DNA of 64,000 bases from Rhizophagus sp. LPA8_4_AMF (GCA_021464525.1 JADRCO010000007.1:26855-90854); one strand, 5' to 3'. Positions 24,501-35,965 are shown, counted from the first letter of the stretch. The notes: generated by a model not told the origin, from the letters alone. Numbers and translations are program-made.

Positions 24501-25173
24501 TGACATTGTTAAAAAGCTCCATTCTATTTTAAATACTCGCAAATCATTAATAAAAACGAACTTTTTTTTTATTCTTTTTTTACTTTTCATTTGATGTAAA
24601 TAAATATCATTTTCAAACGAATTTTCTTTAATCACTTTTAATCACAAAATTCGAACAACAAATTTTAGCAAAAATACAGATAAAAGTTCAAACAAATAAT
24701 TCACCTACCGGATTATCCTTGGATATTCAACTACCTCCAAAGATTATATCTCCACAAATTACTATTCATTTAAGCGTTACTATTTTACACGAAGATTCTC
24801 TATTATGTTGTGCAACTGGTTTTGGTGATATTAATAATTTGAATGAAGAATTAACTAGAGTATTACAAACATATCAAGATATTCCAATGTTAATTAACCA
24901 TTTATTAAATAGTTTATTAAAACCACAGAATGTTGAGGAGATAAAACTAGAAGAGACAAAATTAGAAGAGACTAAGTTGGAAGAAACAAAGTTTGAAGAA
25001 ATGAATTTTGATATAAAATTGGATTTAAATTTCGATGATATAGAAAATAGAATGATGATAGATGAAAACGTTGATGTTAGTTCTTATATTGTAAGTTTTA
25101 ATTTTATTTATACATATTTTGATTAATATTAATGAAAAGATTAATTTATTTATTTATATTGTAATAGATTTAA
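21524..25173 (+). CDS. MED1: Mediator complex subunit 1-like (MED1)
   Basis: Sixteen exons: 21524-21674, 21773-21933, 22021-22166, 22446-22521, 22604-22690, 22780-22808, 22892-23038, 23132-23289, 23358-23502, 23582-23778, 23867-23931, 24004-24078, 24152-24271, 24357-24495, 24669-25090 and 25168-25173, about 707 aa. The order of motifs parallels MED1: MSGAIIVLDIKY; a VGPSIAYWAPKHQIME segment like the family's YVSP block; IEFVVWLDPPVYVS then IARQIGSFSGI; ILRQQLLFNKLYQSCF; and a strand-rich C-terminal part with IHLSVTILHEDSLLC. MED1 sits in the Mediator middle module and relays activator signals to RNA polymerase II. The C terminus has LEETK repeats and an acidic end. The last exon is uncertain (read-through would stop at 25126), and exon 10 may begin at 23573, adding three residues. 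The intron after exon 3 is enlarged by a MITE. Identification is from remembered motif order, so moderately sure. Confidence 0.66.
22195..22387. mobile_element. 193-bp MITE inside a MED1 intron
   Basis: The ends carry a perfect 14-bp inverted repeat, GTTGGTTGCCGTAA, and the element is flanked by an 11-bp direct repeat TTATCCATAAT (22184-22194 and 22388-22398). Further internal inverted GGTTGTAA/TTACAACC segments make it hairpin-like. Target duplications of 9-11 bp are typical of Mutator-like elements. It lies wholly within the intron after exon 3, so the splice sites are intact. Confidence 0.8.
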
Positions 25174-25729
25174 TAATATCAGTTTACAAGATGCAGGTAA
25201 TAATAAATTATAATGAGCAAATTACTTGATTAATCAAGTTTAATCAAAATTACTGCATTAAATAAGTTTATTATAACCTTCCTCCAATAAATATAATAGG
25301 TTCTATAATTTTTAAAGAATAGATATATTACTACAAATTACAATATAAAAAATTTCAAAAATTTTGTAATTTTATACTAAAATATTTCGTATATCAGATA
25401 TATAATCAATTGTATATAAAAAATAAAATGTTATATCTTAATAGTTTAATACAATTATCATTTCTATTCACAGATAAATAGATCATATTTGATAATAAAT
25501 AATACTATTAATTAATATAATAATATTTAGTATTTGAACTTTATATAAAATTTGTAATTTGAATATGTAAATAAAAAGAGATTGAATTCTAATTCTATTT
25601 AAATATTTTTTACCACAAAATATTTTTTTAATTATTTATTAATGATTTAAAAAATAACAAAAATTAATAATTTATGTCTTGTGCTTATTGACAATTGAAA
25701 ATGATTATATTTCGTGTCATATGACATAA

Positions 25730-25760
<31 letters not shown>

Positions 25761-25841
25761 TTTAAAAATTTTAATGTGATTAATATCTAATATCATCAGT
25801 TATCCTTGAAAGTTCATACGGATTTAACATGATCGTTTGTT
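25174..25841. other. intergenic, no gene seen
   Basis: AT-rich DNA separating the MED1-like gene from the Helitron relic, with an A/T homopolymer hairpin at 25730-25760. No coding signal was seen. Confidence 0.4.
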
Positions 25842-26670
25842 TTGGCAGTTATCTCATATTTATATATAGCCACCTTTGCCAAAAAACGTCCTGAAGAGCT
25901 GCGCGATGACCTACAATACACGATGCAACCCGTCGTATTGTCTTCGTGTTGCAGATTTGGCTATCCGAAGGAAGTCATAGAAAATACTTACATACGCGAT
26001 GATAACGGAAAACCCGAATTAGTAACAGTGAGGAACGATCCGTTTGTAAATCCACATGTCCGACTGCAACTTCAAGGTTGACGCGCAAACGTTGAATTGA
26101 TTAGTATGAATACTGCTCTACAGTACATATCCAAGTATGCAAGTTGAGCCATATTATTTGAGGGTGAATCCACGATATATGACTGGAAAGTCCATTCAAC
26201 GCGATTTGCTGATGCACCAACTGTATTATCTACTGAATTTTCGGATGCCACATTCGGAGAGGCCGATGTTGAAAATTTAACATTAACGCTAAATTGGCTT
26301 GTTACCAGAATCAATGCCGTTCATACAGGCGGTAACGAGGCACGTAAGGCTAATTCAGATTTAGGCAAAAGGACTTGAGGCTCAATTATTGTTAGCAAGA
26401 GGTGCGAGAGTTATGCTCAGGTCTAACTTATAGACAGAAGCCGGTTTGGTCAATGGTTCAGTGGATACTATTCAAGAAATTTTATTTGAAGAAAACACAT
26501 GTTACCCTATGATAGAGTTTGGACAATATTCTAGCCCAGCTATTATGACTCAAGTATTGTTAGTATTGTTCCAATTTCTCCTATTAGAACACTCGCGTAG
26601 GTCATCACAGTACAATATAATTTGCAACGTAGCACAAACTATGATCACTGCCTTTTTTTATCATTTTTTT
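25842..26670 (+). pseudogene. Helitron Rep/helicase relic
   Basis: Three short frames read in order as parts of a Helitron protein. First, CRFGYPKEVIENTYIRDDNG and NDPFVNPHVRLQLQG end at a stop at 26081. After a frame change comes MNTALQYISKYASKAE, the Helitron_like_N YxxKYxxK-type motif. Further on, with a stop at the former Trp, GARVMLRSNL and TEAGLVNGSVDTIQEILFEE match the C-terminal PIF1/Helitron helicase block, followed by remnants near 26580-26650. An intact protein would be well over 1,000 aa, so most of the helicase core is deleted. The GC content is visibly higher than the surroundings. No intact terminal hairpin or 5'-TC/CTRR-3' end could be assigned. Non-functional. Confidence 0.65.
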
Positions 26671-29364
26671 TTTAATAGCGAATGAATTTATCCATACAAC
26701 TTTCTTTTAGTAATAAATTTTTTTTTTTAATGATATATTATTAATGGTCATGCGATTAAACCCGCGAATTGTATATATTGTGGTAACCTTTAAAAAAATT
26801 TTATCCGTAAAAATCATACATTTGCGGAAAAATCTAAGCTATTTGGATAATTTCCATGTCTTGAGGGTATAAATTCCCATGAATGTGATACATTTACGGG
26901 AATAAACAGAGAATAAAAAAAAAAAAATCGGAACAACATTTTGAAGCTAATACAAAGTTCTTGATTCAACAAAGTTTTTTATAGGGATTATATTCAAGAT
27001 AAAATTGATCCAATGACATATGACCGTGCTTTATTGAATATTTCTGATTCGATAATTTTATTATCATAAAAGGTTTGATTTAAATTTGGAGTAAATTAAA
27101 CGTTAACTTAAATTCATTTACATTTCAATTGGCGAATGATAAGGTATTTAAAAAGGAAAAACTATAAAATTGTTTATATATCAGCCCAAAATTAAGAACT
27201 TTAAAAAGTAGACGAATTTACTTTCAAAAAAAAGTCAATTCCAAAAAAAAAAGGAGTACAAAATATTAAAGGAAATTGGTCAATGGATGGCGTTTGTTAT
27301 CGAAATTTTTTGAAAAGGTTACACATGTACAAAGTTTGAAAATTCATATGAAAAACTATGAAAAGTCGGAATCTTATAGGATTACACGAGAAAAAAAATT
27401 AATTAAATTACATTCATCCATGTGGAAATTTAACTTGTTCGAATTTTTTTTATTTACCATGTGGTAATTATCTAACTTATTTAGGATTATCCCGTCTGTC
27501 AAAGAATTACGTATTTGTTTGGTTACGTATTTGTGTAGTAAATATGCAAATAAAGTTCGTTGCACAAAAAAAAATTGAAAAAAAATAATGATTATCCGTT
27601 TATTTATATAAAAAAAAAACAAAATATATACATTCAGAAAAAATTTGAGTTAATTATATGATTGATATTGAAAAAAAGATTAAGATAATTTTTGATATTA
27701 GAATTTGTTTTAAAATAAGGAAAATTTATGAAATAATGGAATAATCGATCTTTAGAGGTTCTTGAACTTAATAAAATTTTTAATAAAGGTTTCCTATCCA
27801 AAAAAATGAATCTATAAAAAAGTTGTATTTAATAAAAAGAAGAACCATTAAACAACTGTTAAACAATTGTTTTGCAAATGGTTTTCCATTTGCAAAACAG
27901 TTGTTTAATGGTTCTTAAAAATAATTGTCTATTTTTAAAATGACAATTTTTTATTGATCAATTTGATCATTAAATAAATTTCTTTTTGAAATTTTAAAAT
28001 TAATATCTTTTATGATATTTTGATTTGAGGAGAATTTATCTATAATGGCTATAATAGCTGTAATAGCTGTAATATACGTGTGTTTATGTTTTTTATGTTT
28101 TGAGATCATTTTTTTTTTGATATTAAAAGTTTATGTTTTTTTTATGGAGAGAATTCATCATTTAAATAAAACTTTCGCTCGAAAATAAACCGGATATTCA
28201 CATGCAAAATTGAGTCTGTACCGGTTAATAGCGTTTAATAGGCACATGAATTCCATCAAAAAAGGAGACTTTTAATTGTTGCATTATTGTTATTATAAAC
28301 AATAAGTAATTAAAACATAACAAATAAATATGCTGTTACCATCTTTTGTCGGAAAGACCATTTTTGCTTATCTATCAATTCGTAACGGTTTGTGCCTTAT
28401 CATGTTCAACGATGCATTTTTTTTTTACGGTTTTCAAATAGAAATAGAAAGAAACAATTCATTATTCAATCAGAGATTGATTAGAATAATAGCAATAATT
28501 ATATTGTTGGTGACAAATTTCAGGAGTTGCATACAGTGTGTTTCAGTTTCACACAACAATTGCAACGTGGAAGATGATGCAATTAGAGAAAAATAAACGT
28601 CTTTTTTTCGAATAGGGGTTTCTTCTGCTTATCTGAAGTCTGAACCATCCGATAAGGTAGTAAACTTCGCGGCGTTGTTCTCTCGCGTTTTGCTGTTAGT
28701 AATTCCGAAGTTTAGCCATGGAACGTTGGGTGTACCGTCAACGAAACTATATCTAGTCCTATAGTAAAATTTATTATTATTATTATTTTTTTTTTTGTAA
28801 TTCCGATACAATTACTTTGCTCTTCTCATTAAATTTAAACTTTAATAATATTATACCCTTCTATTTATTTCTCTCCAAATCTTACAAAAACATTCTAAAA
28901 TTATTGCCTCTTTCATGTAACAGTTCGTTTTTTCTTCAACAAAAAGTATCATTTATATCTTAAGAAATAATAAATAAAGCCTTTTGGACACAGCTCTCTA
29001 TAAAAAAAAAAATTTTTCTTTGGTGTTCTTCAAGAAAATGAGGTGTCTCAATGTTTTTTTAGGTTATAATGTATTTATTAAAGTTTTAACTCGGTTGAAT
29101 GATAACTTAAACCAAAGTTATTAGACTTAAAAAATTTAGGTTCAAAGCCGTGCTGGTTAATTGAAAAAAAGCTCGTGAAACACAAGCTAAAAAGTTGGAG
29201 GCGAAAAAGATGACAAAAAATATAAATCAATGAAATTATATATGAAATGGATGAGTTAAGATTTTAGATCTGATAACAAATTAAGTAAAAACAAATTAAA
29301 TTAATTTCTTCGGTTCAACAACTATCTGAAGTAGTAGTCCCAGCAGCAAATCATTACAATTATG
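26671..29364. other. intergenic with hairpin, no secure gene
   Basis: 2.7 kb of AT-rich DNA. It contains a long near-perfect hairpin (27841-27915) and a short GC-richer island (28620-28760). A frame at 28330-28596 begins with ATG but has no recognisable domain or paralogue, and I do not call it a gene. Confidence 0.4.
27841..27915. repeat. long inverted repeat (hairpin) with duplicated arm segment
   Basis: The right arm (27886-27915) is the reverse complement of the left arm, which starts AGAACCATTAAACAACTG, except that the left arm carries about 11 extra bases (AAACAATTGTT), apparently an imperfect copy of its own AAACAACTGTT. The loop is only four T residues. This could be a foldback mini-element or a fixed hairpin. 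Confidence 0.75.
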
Positions 29365-30218
29365 CGTTACTCTAAAGGTCCAAATAAAAGAAAACTTATT
29401 TCAAAATAAGCCATATGAGCAAAGTCTTTATAAATGCCAACTTTTAATCAATTCATTACAAGAAACAAAAACAAGATGGAACATCTTACAATCACTTTGT
29501 GTTTATTCACGACGTCATCGTAAATCAAGCATATATCTGAAATTAATTCGACAATCACAAAATATTTCTGATGTTACTTTTAAAAGAAAAGTCATTTAAA
29601 ATAAATGAACGCGAGTACACTTCAAAAATACTGCTTGGCTTTGTTACCAGTATTTCTCAATTAGGTCAATCGTCAATGTGTTGTTCTACAGTTGAATGTA
29701 TATATATATCAAATTAATTTATGAATATTTGATTGGAGAGGTACCTCGCAATTGGCTATCTACTTTCACGTTACGCACATGGAATCAAGATGTCTAACGT
29801 TTATATCATTCCAAATTGCAATTGCTTCAGTATGATTGATGAATCAGCAAGTGAAGTAATAAAAAATATTGTTCTTTGCTATCTATTTTGAAATCAAAAA
29901 GACAATGCATCAATAGTAATTAACTATGTCTCAATTAATAGGTATACCAAAATGCAATGCTATTACAGGATGGTTTAGAACATTAAAAAGTGTCCTTCAG
30001 ATATCTTTCAGGTGATAAAAAAGGTGTTATTGTTCTTTATATTACGAATTGGTTGTACCTTACACATTATACAAATTATATTAAATCATTTTGAACCAGA
30101 AAATTCCGATTATAATACTAGTGATAAAGACAAACCATTAAATATTAATGCTAATATTATTCGTAATTTATATGATGATTGATTTTGATTTCATTATAAT
30201 CAATACATACTAATTACC

Positions 30219-30564
30219 AGTGATGTGCATTTGGAAGCTTCCCAATGACTTTTTATTGGAATTGGAAGGCTTGGAATTGGAAGAATTGAAAGATTCCAAT
30301 ATTCCAATAATTTTCAACATATATTAGTTTTATATATACGCAGTGATGTGCTCTTGGAAGATTGGAAGCACTATTGGAAGTACTTTTGGAAAAATTGGAA
30401 GCATAATTTTCTAATAAAATCACTTGGATTGGAAGCTTCCAACTAAATTTTTATACAATTGGAAGCATAAATGCACATCACGTATATATATTTCTATGTG
30501 CATTGGAAGCTTCCAATAAGAATTAGGATTCCAATAGCTTCCAATCTTCCAATGCACATCACTG
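30219..30564. mobile_element. 346-bp MITE of the TTGGAAG family
   Basis: Terminal inverted repeats CAGTGATGTGCATTTGGAAG (left) and CTTCCAATGCACATCACTG (right) delimit the element. The interior is built from TTGGAAG and CTTCCAA units. A second, inner copy with its own ends is nested inside (30341-30482). It has no coding capacity and related debris lies at 12886-13345. Confidence 0.8.
30341..30482. mobile_element. nested inner copy of the TTGGAAG MITE
   Basis: 142 bp starting CAGTGATGTGCTCTTGGAAG and ending ATGCACATCACG. The flanks TATATATACG and CGTATATATA mirror each other. Presence of complete ends inside the larger element indicates insertion of one copy into another, or a tandem hairpin rearrangement. 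Confidence 0.65.
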
Positions 30565-31450
30565 CCCATGATTTGCGAACTGTATGTAAAACAATATCGA
30601 TTCAATTTGCTCATTGTAAATGAAAAGTCATAATACTCCAAAGTTATACTTAAATGATTGGATTAATGATGCTAAATTAGACAAAAAAATTAAAAATGCT
30701 TAATACATTTCCAAAACGCTTTCACGTGCTCTTAATACAGTTTTTAATTGGGCAATATTCAGTTTCCAAATGATCAATTGGTTTTATTACCACCAGGCCG
30801 CAGAGCATATGAAGTGCCAGACAAAATTCAAGAATGGATTAAATTTCTTAAAAACATCATTTTCTAATAAATTATTGAATGCTATAAATTCAATATCAAA
30901 TGAATTGGAAAACTCTGAAAATTTAGGAAAAGGAATAATTGAGGTCTTCGAATATTTTACTAAATGGATATCAACAAATGGGTTCATTTACCATTGATTG
31001 CTACGCTTTATAAATTTATTCTAAAAATAATTATGAAATTTTAGAGTGAACACCTTTTACGTCTTGCATCAAAAAAACGAGGTTAGGTGGAAACAATGCA
31101 CAAACATTTACTAATAGTTATTATCATATAATTCTTAAAAAATCTTGAATCAGGACCCACTGATTTAGAATTAAATTATGCATATTATTCTGCAAACCGA
31201 TTTAGGTAGTGGAAATACATGACTTTGGATTGCATAATTCACTAACAAATGATCAAATTTTATATAATTTATATATTATCATTCATCGCCAATAAGTAAG
31301 AGACTTTCAACAAGTTGGAACTGAAGACGCATCCAAGTATGTCACAATCTTAAACAATCTAAACTTTTGTCAGATGGGTTAAAGAAAGTACGAATGCAAA
31401 GAACTGAACTCAAAGAATCATTTCAAAATATTCAGCTATAGCCATTGGTA

Positions 31451-32491
31451 TTTCGCATTTTAATAAACTATTAAGCACTTAAAATTATAATTTATTTAAT
31501 ATTCCTGTTTATAAAGCAAAATAGTATATTTAATTATAAAATTGCATTTTAAAAAAGGATCGTTTTTTGGTTGAAAAAGAGTAAATTCATCCGGCAATTG
31601 ATTCACAAAAATCTAAAAATCTTTGATAGTAAAAATTTTTAGGACTAAATATAATTTTGTTAAACTATACTGACAGCACCCTAATGGAACGTACAAAGAT
31701 TGGATTGTATTGTTGTTTCGACTCGTGGGTATGAGTAATGCTAGACATATTTCTCCGAAGTAGTTTTCTATAGGATCTACAGTTGCTGGTTCATATTTAA
31801 TGAATCCTCGCGCATGTTTTGATTGATCGCGTTGGTTTTGTTGAACGGTTCGTATCGAGTTTGACTAGCAATATAATCTCGTGGTTCTTTCTCACCGATA
31901 TTCTCTTCGATATAGAATTCTACGACTGAAAGGCCATTGATACTACTAACCATTTCCCGTTAGCATGACGTCTGTTTCTATGGCAATGAAGGCAACGGCT
32001 TTATCGACCGGATTATTTATTGAAAAAAAAGAAAATAAGGTGGGAATCATTATTCTGTGATAGTTTGAACAATCTCATAACGGAGGAACATACCGAGTAA
32101 TAGTTGAAACACGAGATAAATTGCCTTCTCAAATGGATGCCCTGGATGCCCTCTCAAGATTCAATTGGAGTGCGTCCACAGGGATAAACATCTTAAGTAT
32201 AAATTATAATTTAATTGCTAATATAGTTTAATGCATAATTGAAATTGATGATGATAATATATGTGATAATAAAATATAAATATGTAAAATATATTGATAA
32301 AACCTTCTATAATGCAAAACAAAAAAAAAACTTTGGAATATTTATTTCACTATGATAATTGATTAAATTATTTTTAAATAAATTAACGTTCATGCAATAC
32401 GTTAAATAAACTGTATTGTATCGACGGATCAAAAATATATACATACCATAATTTATCCAAAATAAATTAAGTATATGAAGACAGATCCTTA
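31451..32491. other. intergenic with GC-richer coding-like relic
   Basis: Around 31680-32020 the base composition rises. The minus strand reads protein-like pieces (AVAFIAIETDVMLT, LSVVEFYIEENIGEKEPRDY, IASQTRYEPFNKTNAINQN) broken by frame changes. This is a decayed coding sequence of unknown family. The rest is AT-rich and empty. Confidence 0.4.
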
Positions 32492-33647
32492 TCAGCAATG
32501 CTCTTGAGACTGCCAGGATTTTGGTTTCTTTCTCATCAAATTATTTGAATATTTTTTCAAAGTACGATCCTTTTCTGTAGCCCAATTAACATTTTTCAGG
32601 ACTTTATTCATTCTCTTTGAGGAGGATCTATCAGATTTTCTTTTTGATGGTCCATCATGTGACAAATCAGTTTGTTCAGCCATAACAACTGATGTCGATT
32701 GAGAGTTGTTTGAATTTTTTATATTTAAATTAAATTTTTGCGCATAAACTCTTTCACGCGACTCTCTCGACAATTGAGTGTTTGCAAAATCCTTTGCCTT
32801 ATCACTCCAACCATAAAATTTTTCTTCACCAGGTACTGAGTCTTATAAAAATGATATGTTAGAATGTTGGCCACGAAAATAAATTCATTTCTGAGAGTAA
32901 ATAATTTTTACCGAGATTTTTTAATACGAATTCTACTGCACGAAAGTCTGACGATGAACCTATCAATAAATACAAAAAAAATTAATGTTGTTTTCGTTTA
33001 TATGTGTAACTTAAAAGATAGGACGTACTTTTTGTTAGTTCGATGGGTTTTAAATTTTCTGTACACACCGTAACATTTGATTTTGGTGCATTACTCATTT
33101 CGTTTTCCTGAATTTCTGATATCTTTGGAACTGCTGCTGTTATAACCTGGGAATGGCAAGGACTCGAAATTGACCCAACAGATAAAGAATTAGCCTGATA
33201 CGTCAAAGGAGTCGACATGATCCGTTGTGGGCTAATTGACTCTGATGATTCAACTGGTTCAATCTTAATATTTGTCTGTGTTGTGTCACAATTCAATTTA
33301 CATTGGGTTTGCTGTGCATTGAGTTTCTGCGTAGTATCAGCATATTCTTGATACTCTTGATTTGATACTAAAGAAGTACTGAAGTTTACAGGTTGAATCT
33401 GTGAAATACATTGCACGGATTGAAGAATCGCGTTATCGTCTTGAATGTACGATCCACATTCTGTATTTAGTAGTTATACGTATACATATATTGTTCTTAA
33501 AATAGAACATAAGCATTTAAAATATTTACCTGCTAGTGACTGTTGGTTATAAATGCAGCTATCAGACTGCTTAGTGTATATCTTTTCAACGAACTCTTTG
33601 TATTCATTATTTTGTTGTTCAACGATACCGCTATTATTTTGTTCCAT
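32492..33647 (-). CDS. unrecognised 315-aa Ser/Gln-rich basic protein
   Basis: Four exons on the minus strand: 33647-33530, 33460-33029, 32959-32912 and 32841-32492; phases agree throughout. I do not recognise a family. Residues 1-180 are polar and Gln/Ser/Thr-rich with a few Cys, probably disordered. The second half looks more ordered and conserved, with SSSDFRAVEFVLKNL, then PGEEKFYGWSDKAKDFA and QLSRESRERVYAQKFNLNI. The C terminus is strongly basic (PSKRKSDRSSSKRMNKVLK, LMRKKPKSW), giving candidate nuclear localisation signals. No membrane segment or signal peptide is seen. It is divergent from FCF1, with 1.26 kb between the starts. A nuclear role is suggested by the basic C terminus only. 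Confidence 0.6.
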
Positions 33648-34905
33648 TTTAAAATCTCATTATGTAATAAAGATATTATAAATACTTAAAATATTGGATA
33701 CTTTTGTACTTTCGACAATTCGAAATCCTAAAAACACGAGAGGAAGCAAGGAAATTAACAAAATAATCAAAATAATATTTCACAGAATAAATTAATAATT
33801 ACTAAATTAGGTGTAATAACAATTACGTAGATAAATGCTATTACTGCGGAACAATTCTAACCAATCGGAAAATTTCACACACCTCACACTCCACGTGATA
33901 TTTGGTAGATATTATGCTGATGTAGAAGTTCATCGTAAGTAAAAAAGAAAGTTTTTTTTTTTTTTTTATATATACTAGACCTCAAAAAGTTTTATTTTAT
34001 ATAAACTAACCCTCAACTGTTAAAAAAAAAAAAATTTAAGATGTCAAGCCCTCTGGAATCAAGCAAAGATGTATAATAAAGAGAGATCTCAAGATAAAAT
34101 ATTTATTTACTTACAAATAATTTATCTAGGTTCATTATGTATTCACCCAAATAAATATTCATTATTGCTTCCTTTGATCTTGTGTTTGACCGGCAAAAGC
34201 TCTCACGTTATCATTTGAAATACAATTAACACAATGAACTATAATTAGCATTATCATAGGATAGTGATCTGTAACCTTATGACTAAATTTAAAACAATAA
34301 TTATAGAACAAGAGAACTTTCTTAGCATATATGTATTGTCTGGAATTTTACGTGTATATTATTTATCCTCCATTTGTACGCGTGTATAGTGTATACTGAC
34401 AATACATGTTATTCCTTAAATAGAAATTTAATAGTTTCCAAAAGTTTCACCTAAATTATTGAAATTCGCGGAAACATCATACAAGTTCATTATATCCAGT
34501 TTCTTTGGATTCTAATTACTATTAATCAAATTCTTCTCTTTTTTTTTTTGATCATTTAATGTGCCTTCAACCACCAATTTTTATTATGAATTCTTCTCTT
34601 TTCCTTTTACAAAGTTTTTCAATATCAACATCATTCTAGCTAAAGTTGTCTTCCAAGTCTTATATTCATTTCCCTTAAGAATTTAAAGACGTTCTACGGC
34701 TACGGGACAAGGAACGAGCCTGTCATACGTCAGATTGTGTGCCTTCCTCCACCAAGTACAGTAATAAGTCATTTACTAAAAGTTTCGAAAGAATCATGGA
34801 GTTGTTTATTCTCACGTGACGAAACTTATTGAGTGTTACAGTTACACAATCTCTTAATTTTTTAACTGATACATGCTTTGAAATTCGCTAAGAGAAAAAA
34901 AAAAA
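33648..34905. other. divergent intergenic region
   Basis: Shared upstream region of the 315-aa gene (-) and FCF1 (+). It has a poly-T tract at 33953-33967 and one ACGCGT hexamer at 34378-34383. No repeat or coding exon was identified. Confidence 0.4.
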
Positions 34906-35965
34906 ATGGTAAGATACTGACATCTCAAAAAATTTATTGTTCTAAAAAATTAAAATTATATTAAATATAATTAGGGGAAAGCAAAGAAAACGAGAAAATT
35001 TGCCGAAGTAAAACGATTAATAAATCCGGCCGATTCAAGGCTGTTAGTATATAATTTATTTTGAAAAGATTAAATATTTGCGTACATGAACATAAACAGA
35101 TAAAATTGTCTTTGTTTATATTTAAATTAAATCAGTAAATCTATACAAGAAAAACAAAAGAAGAAACAGGAAGAAAAAACCAAAGAATCTGTTCGTAATG
35201 TGTAAGAAAAATTATCCATGTGATTTCAAATCTGATAAAATGTCAAATCAATATATCATATGTTCATTTAATTCCTTATTATAGACCGCAGGTAGCTTCG
35301 TCGTTATTCTTTAGATACAATACAGCACTTGGTCCACCTTATCAAATATTGGTGGATACAAATTTTATTAATTTCTCAATTCAAAATAAACTGGAACTTA
35401 TACAGTCGATGATGGACTGCTTATATGCCAAATGTATGTATTATATGTATTATATTGATCTTTTTTGGAAACAATTTTTATCTCATTGACATCCTTCGTT
35501 TTAACGATAGGTATTCCATGTATCACTGATTGTGTAATGGCAGAATTAGAGAAGTTAGGGCCAAAATATAGAATCGCATTGAGGTACATTTATGTCAAAA
35601 ACATATGATATAAAAAAATTTGATGTGAAACTAATTTTTTTTGTCCCTAAAACCAGGGTTGCTCGCGATCCAAGATTTGAAAGATTATCGTGTATGCATA
35701 AAGGAACATATGCTGATGACTGCCTTGTACAGCGTGTATCTCAAGTAATTATCAGAATCACTAATTATTTCATTTTTTGAACCACTTGATTTAGTCCAAC
35801 TAAAAATTCATTTTATTTTTATAGCATAAATGTTACATAGTGGCAACGTGTGATCGAGATTTGAAGCGCCGCATTCGTAAGATTCCCGGTATTCCAATCA
35901 TGTATATTTCAAAAAGAAGATATACAATAGAAAGATTACCAGAAGCTTATGGTGCTCCTGCTTAA
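34906..35965 (+). CDS. FCF1: rRNA-processing PIN endonuclease FCF1/UTP24
   Basis: Seven exons: 34906-34908, 34975-35042, 35136-35201, 35285-35433, 35511-35583, 35657-35744 and 35825-35965, giving 195 aa (animal and yeast orthologues are about the same length). The first exon is only the ATG codon. The protein opens [14 protein letters not shown], then a Lys/Gln/Glu-rich linker, and the PIN domain from about residue 50. Expected acidic residues are present: Asp70 in [10 protein letters not shown], Glu107 in CVMAELEKL, Asp140/141 in GTYADDCLV and Asp159 in [11 protein letters not shown]. It ends [18 protein letters not shown]1/UTP24 is the small-subunit processome nuclease for early pre-rRNA cleavages in the nucleolus (sites A1/A2 in yeast). 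It is convergent with the MBF factor. Identification is essentially certain; the one-codon exon follows from the conserved Gly-Lys start of the family. Confidence 0.95.

Larger units (their letters stand above)
29365..31450 (+). pseudogene. decayed multi-kb coding relic, family unknown
   Basis: Short stop-interrupted frames look protein-like in sequence. Examples are a segment around 29455-29600 reading TRWNILQSLCVYSRRHRKSS and IYLKLIRQSQNISDVTFKR, HFEPENSDYN near 30090, LLPPGRRAYEVPDKIQEW at 30785-30835 and KWVHLPLIATLYKFILKI near 30965. They suggest a single long gene or repeat-family protein broken by many frameshifts and by the MITE at 30219-30564. I do not recognise the family; multi-copy proteins of this kind are plausible in this lineage but that is inference. 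Confidence 0.4.

Noticed and set aside
28330-28596. 88-codon ATG frame
   Set aside because: No domain, no paralogue in the window and composition like the flanking DNA; insufficient to call a gene.
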